A stretch of 59,839 bases of DNA from positions 1-59,839 of the forward strand of contig NZ_JAHEIM010000007.1 in the NCBI RefSeq assembly GCF_024639375.1, read 5' to 3'. Shown in pieces: positions 8,390 through 16,782 of the stretch; the first letter of the stretch is position 1, and each line of letters opens with the position of its first letter. The notes under the pieces are model-generated. The model searched no databases and was not told where the DNA came from. It saw only the letters and a program-made list of their open reading frames with translations. Position numbers and translations under genes: made by a program. Origin of the DNA: Rhodoluna sp. (GTDB lineage Bacteria > Actinomycetota > Actinomycetes > Actinomycetales > Microbacteriaceae).

Positions 8390-9079
8390 TTAGTTGTTGT
8401 CTTGAGGTGCGTATGGGTTCTGCACAAAGTTGAACGAACCAAGCGCCGGAGCAGCAGGTGCTGAACGCTCGGTAGGCGCTGCATCTGACTCTTCTAGATC
8501 GGCAAGCTGGTTCTCGATGTACGCCTTCAGCTTGATGCGGTATTCACGCTCAAAGCTGCGCAATTCTTGAATGCGGTGCTCGATCAAAGCCTTCTCTTGC
8601 TCAAGGCGGCTCATGTCGGCGCGCTGCTGAGCTTCTGCTTCACGAACTACACGAGCTGCAGTTGCGTGGCCCTCGGCGATAAGCGCATCGCGCTTTGCCA
8701 AACCTTCGCGAACGTGCTCTTCGTGCAATTTGCGAGCCAACTGCAAAAGGTTGTTGGTGTTGTTGGTGTCAAGAGTGCTTGGATCCTGGGTGGCTTCTGG
8801 GAAGGCACTCTGAGTGGTTGCAACCGCTGGGCTCAATGCGCTCTCAGCGGTTGGAGTGTTGATCTCGGCTACCAATCCAGCGCCACTGCGCTGCAATTCG
8901 GCAATGCGAGACTCAGATGCCAACAGTCGCTGACGAAGGTCTTCGTTCTCTTGGTTCAGTCGGCGAAGTTCTACAACGATTTCATCGAGAAAGTCATCAA
9001 CTTCGTCTTGGTCGTAGCCTTCACGAAATTTGGTTGGCTGAAATCTTTTGTTGACTACATCTTCGGGAGTCAATGGCAT
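8390..9079 (-). CDS. divIVA: DivIVA/Wag31 polar growth and septum-site protein
   Basis: 229 residues from the ATG at 9079, which has GAGG nine bases upstream; the longer reading to 9124 adds a sequence foreign to the family. The N-terminal membrane-binding DivIVA domain (MPLTPEDVVNKRFQPTKF, GYDQDEVDDFLDEI) is followed by an alanine/threonine-rich linker (about 75-115) and a second coiled coil with alternating acidic and basic residues (about 120-200). In actinobacteria this protein marks poles and recruits cell-wall synthesis enzymes. It sits downstream of ftsZ-yggS-sepF-yggT as in mycobacteria and is a common target of PknA/PknB-type kinases there. Confidence 0.96.
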   Translation of the reverse strand: MPLTPEDVVNKRFQPTKFREGYDQDEVDDFLDEIVVELRRLNQENEDLRQRLLASESRIAELQRSGAGLVAEINTPTAESALSPAVATTQSAFPEATQDPSTLDTNNTNNLLQLARKLHEEHVREGLAKRDALIAEGHATAARVVREAEAQQRADMSRLEQEKALIEHRIQELRSFEREYRIKLKAYIENQLADLEESDAAPTERSAPAAPALGSFNFVQNPYAPQDNN

Positions 9080-9180
9080 AGCTAATACCTCGTTTTGTAT
9101 GGTGACCGCCCGGGGATGCGGCACCAGAAAAGGTTACCTCAGGATGTCCGGTCAACAAAGCGGCTGCAGCAAATGTGCGC

Positions 9181-9468
9181 CTAGGCGATGAATCGAACCA
9201 TCGATTGAAGGAAAAAGATGGCAAAAACCAGCAGAGTCCAACCAAAATCTAGCTGGATTGCCCCCATGCGTAATGGCGGGATGATTCGACGCACCAGTTT
9301 TAGCGGTGGATCAGTAAGGGTGAGAATCACTTCAAATAGCACCAGGATGATGCCCTTGGGCCTGAATGACGGGTTTATCGAGGTCACCATATCAACCAGC
9401 AAGCGGCCTATCAGAAGATAAAAATAGACCTCTAGCGCCCACCACAGGATTAGCGCTAAGAGGCCCAT
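9181..9468 (-). CDS. YggT family small membrane protein
   Basis: 95 residues with two hydrophobic segments (about 3-25 and 73-92) separated by a loop carrying PSFRPKGI and LTDPPLKLVRRIIPPLRMG; TDPPL and RRIIPP are the YggT signature. The function is not firmly established. The gene sits consistently between sepF and divIVA, which suggests a link to division or envelope maintenance. There is no strong ribosome site at the ATG; it starts 19 bases after the sepF stop. Confidence 0.93.
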   Translation of the reverse strand: MGLLALILWWALEVYFYLLIGRLLVDMVTSINPSFRPKGIILVLFEVILTLTDPPLKLVRRIIPPLRMGAIQLDFGWTLLVFAIFFLQSMVRFIA

Positions 9469-9487
9469 TTATATGAAGTTTCTGAAA

Positions 9488-9919
9488 TTACGGACGAACT
9501 AGCAGGTCGTCGCCTGCAGTTTCGTCTTCGTCATCTTCGTTGTTAACTGCAACGTGAGTTGGGGTTAGCAAGAAAACCTTTGGAGTTACGCGCTTGATGT
9601 GGCCTTCTAGACCCTCTTTTAGACCACACAAGAAGTCGAGCAAACGACGTGAGTCAACTTCTGACATCTCGCCCATGTTGACGATTACCGGAATTCCTAG
9701 ACGGTAGTTCTCAGCGACCTCTTTTGAGTCTGCGTAGCTCTTTGGAACGATGGTGTAAATCTCGTTGACATCGCTCACGCCACGACGCGGGCGCATCTGA
9801 GTGATGCGGGCAGCTGGGCGCTCCTGACCAACAGGCGCGGCAACTGGGCGAGGCGGCAAAGCTTCTGCCTCATCGGCTAGACCAAGCCAGCCTGAAACCT
9901 GTGAAATTAGACCTGCCAT
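9488..9919 (-). CDS. sepF: Cell division protein SepF
   Basis: 143 residues. SepF binds FtsZ and tethers it to the membrane, taking the role of FtsA, which is missing here as in other actinobacteria. It has an N-terminal amphipathic start (MAGLISQVSGWLGLADEAEA), a proline/arginine linker, and the conserved core from about residue 50 (EIYTIVPKSYADSKEVAENY, PVIVNMGEM, RRLLDFLCGL, VTPKVFLLTPTHV). GGAGG is seven bases before the ATG. The C-terminal tail is acidic. Confidence 0.96.
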   Translation of the reverse strand: MAGLISQVSGWLGLADEAEALPPRPVAAPVGQERPAARITQMRPRRGVSDVNEIYTIVPKSYADSKEVAENYRLGIPVIVNMGEMSEVDSRRLLDFLCGLKEGLEGHIKRVTPKVFLLTPTHVAVNNEDDEDETAGDDLLVRP

Positions 9920-9959
9920 TTTTTATCCTCCTGCGGATTACTTATTAGCCAGAATATGG

Positions 9960-10646
9960 CTAATACACCCGATTTCCCATGATTTCGCTGCCAATGCGCA
10001 AGTGTGTCGCGCCAAATGCAATTGCCGTTTCAAAATCACCTGACATGCCCATCGAAATGAACTTTGCGCCGGGCTCAAGTTGTTGCAATTTTTCGCTGGC
10101 ACCGCGGATAGTTTCGAAATCGACCTCTGGGGCTCGGTCGAGTGCTGCTACCCCCATCACACCCATCAAGCGAAGGTTGCTGTGAGACAAAACGTTATTG
10201 GCAAAAGCTTCAAGGTTTTTAGGTTCAATGCCGCCACGGCCTGGGTCATCGGTCAAATTCAATTGCACGAACACATCCAAAGGCTCTGATTTTTCTAAGC
10301 AATTCTTGGCGAGCGAATCTAACAGCGATTGGCGATCTAGCGAGTGAATCGTACTGGCGTAGCTCAAGGCCGATTTGACCTTATTGGTTTGCAATTGACC
10401 AACGAAGTGCCAATTGATCGGCGTGCTGGTCGCTTGCGCAATTTCAGCAGCCTTGGGCTCAGCTTCTTGGTCGCGGTTCTCGCCAAAATCACGTGCGCCT
10501 AGTTCGATTAGTTCAAGCACCATCGAGGCCGGGTGATTCTTGGTGATTACCACCAGTGTTAGGTCGGCTGCATCTCGATTTGCCGATTGAGCACTTTGTG
10601 AAATGCGATCGAGCACGCCTTGATAGCGAGCTGCTAGCGAAGCCAT
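9960..10646 (-). CDS. YggS family pyridoxal-phosphate homeostasis protein
   Basis: 228 residues, single-domain alanine racemase-like TIM barrel. The PLP lysine lies in LTLVVITKNHPASMV (about residue 30-45), followed by GARDFGENRDQEAEPK, WHFVGQLQTNKVK, HSLDR, and the C-terminal SMGMSGDFETAIAFGATHLRIGS. Family members bind PLP and maintain vitamin B6 and amino-acid balance without known catalysis. It lies between ftsZ and sepF as in most Gram-positive division clusters; the pgeF/yfiH gene often found between ftsZ and yggS is absent here. Confidence 0.94.
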   Translation of the reverse strand: MASLAARYQGVLDRISQSAQSANRDAADLTLVVITKNHPASMVLELIELGARDFGENRDQEAEPKAAEIAQATSTPINWHFVGQLQTNKVKSALSYASTIHSLDRQSLLDSLAKNCLEKSEPLDVFVQLNLTDDPGRGGIEPKNLEAFANNVLSHSNLRLMGVMGVAALDRAPEVDFETIRGASEKLQQLEPGAKFISMGMSGDFETAIAFGATHLRIGSEIMGNRVY

Positions 10647-10673
10647 TTGATTTTCTTTAGCGCGGCCAAAAAA

Positions 10674-11900
10674 TTAGCGAAGAAAGTCTGGAATGTCGAG
10701 GTCGTCGCCCCAGGTGCCATCGGCTGATTGCGCAACACTGCTGCTGGGAATCAGAGCGTCGTCATCTTCTTCTTGGTTGAAGAACTGACCTTCATCCGCT
10801 GAAGAGCGTGCGGCAAAAGCAGAAGGAACCTGAGTGTCGATTGCTTCGGTGGCAGGGTGAGCTGCAGTCGCTGCCCAACCAGTAGTTGCTGCGGCTGCCG
10901 GAGCTGCGGCTGGCGTGCTGAATGGCTTGCGCTCAACCTTGCGAACCTGAGGCTGACCACCATCGAAACCTGCAGCAATCACGGTGATGCGAACTTCGTC
11001 ACCAAGAGTGTCGTCGATTGTGGTTCCGTAAATGATGTTGGCTTCTGGGCTAACCGCTTCTTGCACCAAGCGGGCGGCTTCATCAATTTCGTGCAGACCC
11101 AAATCTGAAGCACCCTGTACCAAAAGCAAGACGCCGTGAGCGCCATCGATGCTGGCTTCTAGCAACGGGCTTGAAACTGCAAGCTCGGCTGCGCGAACCG
11201 CACGGTCCTCACCCTTTGCGGTTCCGATGCCCATGAGTGCCGAACCGGCACCCTTCATTACCGACTTCACATCGGCGAAGTCGAGGTTGATCAAACCAGG
11301 AGTGGTGATTAGGTCGGTGATGCCCTGCACACCGGCGCGCAAAACGTCATCCGCGGTGGCGAATGCCTCGATAACTGAAACTGACTTGTTGACCAGTTCG
11401 AGCAAACGCTGGTTTGGCACAACGATTAAAGTGTCAACTTCGCCGCGAAGCACATCGATGCCTTGCTCGGCTTGCTGCGCACGGCGCTTGCCTTCAAAAC
11501 CGAATGGGCGGGTAACCACACCAACGGTCAAGGCTTCAAGATTCTTTGCGATGCGGGCAACAACCGGCGCTGCACCGGTGCCGGTGCCACCACCCTCACC
11601 AGCGGTAACGAATACCATGTCGGCACCGCGAAGGGCTGCCTCAATTTCATCTGCGTGGTCTTCGGCTGCGCGGCGACCAATTTCGGGGTCAGCACCTGCT
11701 CCAAGACCGCGGGTTAGGTCGCGACCAATGTCGAGCTTCACGTGAGCTTCGCTCATTAGCAATGCCTGAGCATCGGTGTTGATGGCAACAAATTCAACGC
11801 CACGAAGGCCAGCATCAATCATGCGGTTCAGTGCATTCACACCGCCGCCGCCAACGCCAACAACCTTGATAACCGCTAGGTAGTTCTGGTTCAGACCCAC
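10674..11900 (-). CDS. ftsZ: Cell division protein FtsZ
   Basis: 408 residues, the tubulin-like GTPase that builds the division ring. GTP-binding segments are intact: [15 protein letters not shown] at the N-terminus, the tubulin signature [13 protein letters not shown] (about 105-117), and [12 protein letters not shown] variable alanine-rich linker (about 320-395) leads to the conserved tail [10 protein letters not shown] that binds partners such as SepF. The start is GTG at 11900 with a perfect GGAGG six bases upstream; the longer frame to 11945 would include the ribosome site itself. The 157-base gap before it holds an inverted repeat and two stable mini-hairpins, suggesting separate control of ftsZ. 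Confidence 0.98.
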   Translation of the reverse strand: MGLNQNYLAVIKVVGVGGGGVNALNRMIDAGLRGVEFVAINTDAQALLMSEAHVKLDIGRDLTRGLGAGADPEIGRRAAEDHADEIEAALRGADMVFVTAGEGGGTGTGAAPVVARIAKNLEALTVGVVTRPFGFEGKRRAQQAEQGIDVLRGEVDTLIVVPNQRLLELVNKSVSVIEAFATADDVLRAGVQGITDLITTPGLINLDFADVKSVMKGAGSALMGIGTAKGEDRAVRAAELAVSSPLLEASIDGAHGVLLLVQGASDLGLHEIDEAARLVQEAVSPEANIIYGTTIDDTLGDEVRITVIAAGFDGGQPQVRKVERKPFSTPAAAPAAAATTGWAATAAHPATEAIDTQVPSAFAARSSADEGQFFNQEEDDDALIPSSSVAQSADGTWGDDLDIPDFLR

Positions 11901-11911
11901 GCTAATCCTCC

Positions 11912-11937
11912 GCTTTCGCTCCTGTTGCTTTCGCAAC
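11912..11937 (-). promoter_or_regulatory. ftsZ leader with two GCGAAAGC mini-hairpins
   Basis: Two copies of GCGAAAGC lie 15 bases apart (11927-11934 and 11912-11919) just upstream of the ftsZ ribosome site. The first sits in a perfect 5-bp stem with a GAAA loop (GTTGCGAAAGCAAC, 11924-11937). The second touches GGAGG. Such structures could affect translation initiation or RNA stability; this is inference. Confidence 0.4.
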
Positions 11938-11955
11938 CTTTGCAAAGCCCAAAAA

Positions 11956-11982
11956 GGTTAAACCTCACCCTGAGGCTTAAAC
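11956..11982. promoter_or_regulatory. Inverted repeat upstream of ftsZ, candidate regulator site
   Basis: The plus strand reads GGTTAAACCTCA, CCC, TGAGGCTTAAAC: 12-base arms with two mismatches and a 3-base spacer, 56-82 bases upstream of the ftsZ start. It has the look of a dimeric-regulator operator. A MerR-type FtsR-like gene is encoded at 42241-42942, and its Corynebacterium relative controls ftsZ. The site-protein link is inferred. Confidence 0.45.
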
Positions 11983-12015
11983 ATCTCTTCAATTAATGCT
12001 TTGCGCGAAGAAAGT

Positions 12016-12055
12016 ACGCCTTGCCCCCACTCTTCTGTCGTAGGCAAGTGGGCGT
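12016..12055 (-). other. Interrupted hairpin between ftsQ and ftsZ
   Basis: ACGCCTTGCC (12016-12025) can pair with GGCAA (12043-12047) and GGCGT (12051-12055), leaving a 3-base bulge and a 17-base loop. It begins right after the ftsQ stop. It lacks a U-tract, so if it acts it would be a partial or factor-dependent terminator or an RNA processing site. Confidence 0.3.
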
Positions 12056-12057
12056 GT

Positions 12058-12978
12058 CTAAAAGTTTCCGTAGCTCACGGTTGGCGCGTCTGGCGACGAC
12101 ACATCGAAGGTGACGTTGTCGGTGGTTTTTTGATTCTTAATCAGTGCAGCCAAAGCTTTTGATTTGAGCACCGATTGCGAACCATCACCCCAGATGATGC
12201 GTTGCCCGGCATAACCGCGAAGACTGAGCGTCACGTCATCCTTAGTTTTTGCATCAATCTCTGAAACTCGAGGCAGCAAACTTGCCGGCAGCGCTAACAA
12301 CACATCGATTGCGGCTTTGAACTGGGCGTTGTTTTTAGGGTCACCCGAGATACGAATGGTTGGCAAAGTGTCGCTGCTGGTTGCCCTGCCAACCCGCACG
12401 CCGGCCGGGTCATAAAGGTAGGCGGTGCCGGCAACGTAAATGATGCTGATTGGTTGGCGTTCAACAATTTGCACGCGCAACGTGTGCGGCGGAAGACTCA
12501 CCAGCGAGAAACTCTCAACAAGTTCAAACGTTTTGAGCTTCTCTTGAATCTCACCAGAATTTATTAGCGGTAGTGGTTTGCCCATTTGGCTGATCAGAGC
12601 ATTGACGATGGATTTTGAATTCAACCGCTTTGTGCCGGTGACCTCTAGTTTTTCAACAGCCAATAGCGGCGTGAACATGGTTGCCAACACCAAAAGAATT
12701 AGCGTGCCTACCGAGGCAACAACTGAAATCGTAATTATTCGTCGTTGACGGGTGTGTGCGGTGAATCTTCGCGCCTCTGCCGAAAGTCGATTGGTAATTG
12801 CAGACTTGCCTCGATATTTTTTGATCGAAGTTAGGCGCTTTGACTCACGCTTTACAACTTTTCGATTAATTGGCGTGATTTTTTGCGGAGCTTTCGGCGT
12901 CGCTGCCGCCATCCGTGGAGTTTGCGCTCTGGTTGCCGGTTTTGCACCAGCCTTAGAATTTGGTCGCTTCAAACTCAA
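12058..12978 (-). CDS. ftsQ: Cell division protein FtsQ
   Basis: 306 residues, a bitopic division protein bridging early and late divisome components. A very basic cytoplasmic region (about 1-78) precedes one membrane segment (ISVVASVGTLILLVLATMF, about 85-105), a POTRA domain (LLAVEKLEVTGTKRLNSKSI onward) and the FtsQ domain (LRVQIVERQPISIIYV, LYDPAGVRV). The start is TTG at 12978, directly abutting the murC stop, with AAAAGG just upstream. It ends 157 bases before ftsZ. Homology is clear although FtsQ sequences diverge fast. Confidence 0.92.
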   Translation of the reverse strand: MSLKRPNSKAGAKPATRAQTPRMAAATPKAPQKITPINRKVVKRESKRLTSIKKYRGKSAITNRLSAEARRFTAHTRQRRIITISVVASVGTLILLVLATMFTPLLAVEKLEVTGTKRLNSKSIVNALISQMGKPLPLINSGEIQEKLKTFELVESFSLVSLPPHTLRVQIVERQPISIIYVAGTAYLYDPAGVRVGRATSSDTLPTIRISGDPKNNAQFKAAIDVLLALPASLLPRVSEIDAKTKDDVTLSLRGYAGQRIIWGDGSQSVLKSKALAALIKNQKTTDNVTFDVSSPDAPTVSYGNF

Positions 12979-14367
12979 CTACCTTTTGAGCGCGTCAAGA
13001 AGGTTCGGAACCATTCGATAAACGTCGCCACAACCCATGGTCATGATGAAGTCACCAGGTTTAGCCAGCTTGGCAGCAACGTCGGCAACGTCATCCCATT
13101 CAGGCACGTAGTGCACCTGCTGCGCGTTTTTGAAAGCATTCGAAATAAGGGCACCGGTAACGCCAGGCTCCGGATCTTCACGCGCTGCATAAATATCTAG
13201 AACCACGACTTCGTCGCTGGCTGCCAGCGCTTCGGCAAACTCTTTGGCCATCAGGCGTGTGCGACTGTAAAGGTGTGGCTGAAAAACGGTAATCAAGCGA
13301 CCTTCGCCAACAACCGCCTTCGCAGCTTTGATTGCAGCCGAAACCTCGGTTGGGTGGTGGGCAAAATCGTCATAGACACTTACACCGCGTTGTTCGCCGT
13401 GCAGTTGAAAGCGTCGCTCGGTTCCACCGAATGTGGCTATTGCAGCGAGAGATTTTTGCGGGTCGAATCCAAGGCCAACCAAAACAGCAAAGGCCCCTGC
13501 GGCATTGATGGCATTGTGTTCACCAGGAATCTGAAGCTTTGCATGCAATTTTTCGCCAAGATAATCCAAGCCAAATGAAACTTGCGCACCCGAGGCATCC
13601 ACATTGAATAGACGCACTTCTGCATCATCCGAGCGCCCAAAACGAATAACTCGTTTGTCTTTGATCAAACGTGTCACTCGCACCGCGCCAGCATCGTCGG
13701 CGCTGATCGCAACAAAATTCTTAGCACCCTGAGCAAATCTGGCGAACTCCGCCTCAAAAGCTTCCTCGCTGCCGTAGTGATCAAGGTGATCGGCATCTAC
13801 GTTTGTAATCAGCGCAACCGCTGTGTCGTAGTGCAGGAAACTGCCATCTGATTCATCAGCTTCGATGACGAAAAGTTCACCGGTGCCACTAGCCGACGAA
13901 GCGTTCAACGCCGCGATGACTCCACCGTTAACAAAACTTGGGTCTTCTCCCAGAGCCAACAAAGCAGTGATGATCATGCCTGTGCTGGTGGTTTTGCCGT
14001 GGGCACCAGCCACTGCAATGACTTCTCGTTTAGAGGTGAGATAAGCCAGCGCCTGCGACCGGTGAATCACCGGAATGCCGCGCTCTCTAGCCAAAAGATA
14101 TTCAGGGTTTGTTGGCCAAAGCGCTGAGGTGACCACAACAGTGTCTGGGTTACCTAGATGGCTGGCATCGTGCCCAATGAAAATCTCCGCACCCAACTCG
14201 CGAAGTGCTGCCACGTTTGAGGTGTCGCGCAGATCACTGCCAGTTACCTTGTGCCCCATGCCAAGAAGAATTCGGGCAATGCCGCTCATGCCAGAGCCAC
14301 CGATGCCAACAAAGTGAACCACGCCTAAATCGGCGGGCACTGGTTGGCTAAAATCTGGCTTGATCAT
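12979..14367 (-). CDS. murC: UDP-N-acetylmuramate--L-alanine ligase
   Basis: 462 residues; adds the first amino acid, L-Ala, to UDP-MurNAc with ATP. The N-terminal Rossmann domain has [18 protein letters not shown], and the central ATPase domain has [14 protein letters not shown] (about 110-123), [15 protein letters not shown] and [11 protein letters not shown]. The C-terminal domain includes [11 protein letters not shown] and [14 protein letters not shown] lies upstream of the ATG. It follows murG across a 46-base gap and abuts ftsQ. Confidence 0.97.
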   Translation of the reverse strand: MIKPDFSQPVPADLGVVHFVGIGGSGMSGIARILLGMGHKVTGSDLRDTSNVAALRELGAEIFIGHDASHLGNPDTVVVTSALWPTNPEYLLARERGIPVIHRSQALAYLTSKREVIAVAGAHGKTTSTGMIITALLALGEDPSFVNGGVIAALNASSASGTGELFVIEADESDGSFLHYDTAVALITNVDADHLDHYGSEEAFEAEFARFAQGAKNFVAISADDAGAVRVTRLIKDKRVIRFGRSDDAEVRLFNVDASGAQVSFGLDYLGEKLHAKLQIPGEHNAINAAGAFAVLVGLGFDPQKSLAAIATFGGTERRFQLHGEQRGVSVYDDFAHHPTEVSAAIKAAKAVVGEGRLITVFQPHLYSRTRLMAKEFAEALAASDEVVVLDIYAAREDPEPGVTGALISNAFKNAQQVHYVPEWDDVADVAAKLAKPGDFIMTMGCGDVYRMVPNLLDALKR

Positions 14368-14413
14368 TGGTTTCCTTACATTCCCTATGAAGACTAGAAC
14401 TGCTTATCGAGGT

Positions 14414-15487
14414 TTAGGATTCCAACACGCCTTTGACCAGCTTTAGCAGTCGCTTGGCGCCGTCAGAAATTCCGTGGGACTTGGCTGCCTGAGACATTTC
14501 TTTGAGAAGCTTTGGGCTAGAAATCAATGGAACGATTTCCTGAGCTACGAACTCAGGCGTGAATTCAGCATCTTCAACCAAGATTCCCCCGCCGGCCTTA
14601 ACCAATTCGGCAACATTAAAGCGCTGCTCGCCATTACCAACCGGATACGGAATATAGGCCGCCGGTAAACCGACGGCAGCAAACTCACTAACCGTTGATG
14701 CGCCCGCTCGAGAAATCGCAAAACTACTTGCAGCAATTGCAGTTGCCATTTCGTCGCAATAGCCGATTCGCACATAGTCGCGAGTTTGAACCGGGTCTAG
14801 ATCTGATTTGCCGCCAACGATGTGAAGCACCTGAATACCTGCGGCAGCAAGAACTTTTCGTGAAGCCTCTATGGTTTCGTTGATGCGTTTGGCGCCAAGT
14901 GAACCGCCAGTCACAAGCAGAGTGATGGTGTCAGGGTCTAGACCAAAATTTTCGCGTGCCGCGCTCACGTCTTTCTCTTTATTTAGAAACTCAATCTCGG
15001 CGCGCAATGGCATGCCAACATGCTGAGCTTTTGGCAGCGGAGTGTTTGCAAAAGCAACTCCCACTGCGGCGGCATCCTTGGCGCCAAATTTGTTAGCCCA
15101 ACCAGGCAAGGCATTGGCTTCGTGCACCACAAATGGAATGCCACTTCGCTTTGCCGCAACATATGCTGGCGCACTCGCATAACCACCGAATCCAACCACT
15201 ACGTCAATCTGATGTGCCTTGATGAAGCGTTGCACTCTAGAAACGGCGCGCAAAAACTTCATCGGAAATCTGACCGCGTAGAAATTTGGTCGACGCGGAA
15301 ATGGCAGGCGCTCAATGGTGAGCAAGTCATAACCCTCGGCTGGAATCAATCGCGATTCCAAACCTTCAACCGTGCCCAAAGCCCAAACCTGATCTTTGTA
15401 ATTGGCTGCCATGATCTGGTCGGCCAAAGCAATCAAAGGATTCACATGGCCCGCTGTGCCACCACCGGCAAGCAAGAAATTGGTCAT
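14414..15487 (-). CDS. murG: Lipid II synthase, UDP-GlcNAc transferase MurG
   Basis: 357 residues; transfers GlcNAc onto lipid I at the inner face of the membrane to make lipid II. Two Rossmann halves: the N-terminal glycine-rich FLLAGGGTAGHVNPLIALAD and VVGFGGYASAPAYVAA, then C-terminal VTGGSLGAKRIN, RAGASTVSEFAAVGLPAAYIPYP and NGEQRFNVAELV. The ATG overlaps the ftsW stop (ATGA), so the two are translationally coupled. Confidence 0.97.
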   Translation of the reverse strand: MTNFLLAGGGTAGHVNPLIALADQIMAANYKDQVWALGTVEGLESRLIPAEGYDLLTIERLPFPRRPNFYAVRFPMKFLRAVSRVQRFIKAHQIDVVVGFGGYASAPAYVAAKRSGIPFVVHEANALPGWANKFGAKDAAAVGVAFANTPLPKAQHVGMPLRAEIEFLNKEKDVSAARENFGLDPDTITLLVTGGSLGAKRINETIEASRKVLAAAGIQVLHIVGGKSDLDPVQTRDYVRIGYCDEMATAIAASSFAISRAGASTVSEFAAVGLPAAYIPYPVGNGEQRFNVAELVKAGGGILVEDAEFTPEFVAQEIVPLISSPKLLKEMSQAAKSHGISDGAKRLLKLVKGVLES

Positions 15488-16782
15488 CGGCGAGACCTAA
15501 CTGGCCTTGCCGCTGCAATTGGGTTGGCGTGATTCTCTCGTTCAATAGCAAGCACCACGCCGATAGCGCCAAGTGTTGCCACCAACGAAGAACCACCGGC
15601 AGAAATAAGTGGCAGCGGAACACCCAACACTGGCAAGAGGCGCAACACTACTGCGATGTTAATTAATCCTTGAAAAACGATCCAAAGCATTACGCCGCCA
15701 ACTACAAATTTGCCGAAGTAATCCTGGGTGCGTTGCAAAATGCGCACGAACGAGAAAGCCAGCGAAACAAATAGCGCTATCACCAAGAGTGCACCAAGCA
15801 AACCGAGTTCTTCGCTGATGATGGCAAAGATGAAGTCGTTCTCAACCTCGGGAATCCAACTCCACTTCATCTTTGATTCGCCCAGCCCTGAGCCAAAAAA
15901 TCGACCGGCCGAGATAGCCCACATTCCATGCTCTGATTGCCAGTTGTAGTCATTTGGGTCTGGAGCATTTGGGTTTAGCCAAGCCATGATTCGACCCAGA
16001 CGAGAACTTCCGATGCTCAGCGCTATTGGAACCAGCACAATCAGCAGCACACCAACGAGATTTAGCAGCTTTGAAGGCATTCCAGCGAGCGCCAGCAATC
16101 CGACGAATGCAATCAACATGATGATTACAGTTCCAAGGTCCTTGCCTAAAAACACCACTACCATTGCAGCGCCAGAGATTACGAGTGCGCGAACCCAAAC
16201 CGATCGATCATCAAAATATTCGACCTTGGTTGCCAGGTATGCAGACACATGCAGAATCACGGCGATCTTCAAGAACTCGGATGGCTGCAGCGTGAAACCA
16301 AAAATCTCAATCCAGTTTCGGTTTCCGTTGATTTCTTTACCAAAGAACAGCACACCAATTTGCAGCGCCATCGAAGCCATGAATACAAATTTGGCGCGTG
16401 ACTTAATAAACGAAAGCGGCAACAGTGACACTGCCGACATGGCTAGCAGGCCAAGTACCGCAAAAAATAATTGCTTACCGGCAACCGCAAATGAATTGTT
16501 ATTGGCCTTGAGTGAATCAACCGAAGAAGCTGACAACACCATGATCACGCCAAAAATAACCAAGAAAAGAGTGACGCCAAGCAGTTGATAAAAATGAATT
16601 GACTGGGCCTTGAAAATTTTGTCGAACCAGTGCTGAACTCGCACCGCACCCTGGCCGCTTAGTTTGGCAGCGCCGCTGCGAACCGAAGTAGCCGCCGGCG
16701 CCTTTTTCTTAGCCTTAGTGCGAATGTCAGTTGGTTTCGACGCTAATCGAGCGCGTTCAGCAGGAGATAACCTTTGGCTCAT
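15484..16782 (-). CDS. ftsW: Peptidoglycan glycosyltransferase FtsW
   Basis: 432 residues of the SEDS family with about ten membrane segments. It polymerises lipid II at the septum together with FtsI. A basic cytoplasmic N-terminus (about 1-55) precedes the membrane core; SEDS motifs include FGKEINGNRNWIEI, LQPSEFLKI, GKDLGTVIIM, ENDFIFAIISEELGLLGA and GVPLPLISAGGSS. The ATG overlaps the murD stop and its own stop overlaps the murG start. Position in the division cluster favours FtsW over RodA. Confidence 0.95.
   Translation of the reverse strand: MSQRLSPAERARLASKPTDIRTKAKKKAPAATSVRSGAAKLSGQGAVRVQHWFDKIFKAQSIHFYQLLGVTLFLVIFGVIMVLSASSVDSLKANNNSFAVAGKQLFFAVLGLLAMSAVSLLPLSFIKSRAKFVFMASMALQIGVLFFGKEINGNRNWIEIFGFTLQPSEFLKIAVILHVSAYLATKVEYFDDRSVWVRALVISGAAMVVVFLGKDLGTVIIMLIAFVGLLALAGMPSKLLNLVGVLLIVLVPIALSIGSSRLGRIMAWLNPNAPDPNDYNWQSEHGMWAISAGRFFGSGLGESKMKWSWIPEVENDFIFAIISEELGLLGALLVIALFVSLAFSFVRILQRTQDYFGKFVVGGVMLWIVFQGLINIAVVLRLLPVLGVPLPLISAGGSSLVATLGAIGVVLAIERENHANPIAAARPVRSRR

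Noticed and set aside
9137-9144. ACCTCAGG upstream of divIVA as a third MerR site
   Set aside because: Only one half-site matches, there is no palindrome, and an 8-mer is expected about twice by chance in this window.
11149-11745. 198-codon plus-strand frame inside ftsZ
   Set aside because: It lies opposite a highly conserved gene, has serine/alanine/arginine-rich composition typical of an antisense shadow, and no ribosome site. The long frames at 8567-9085, 15020-15532, 15986-16588, 32379-32933 and 54899-55321 were rejected for the same reasons.
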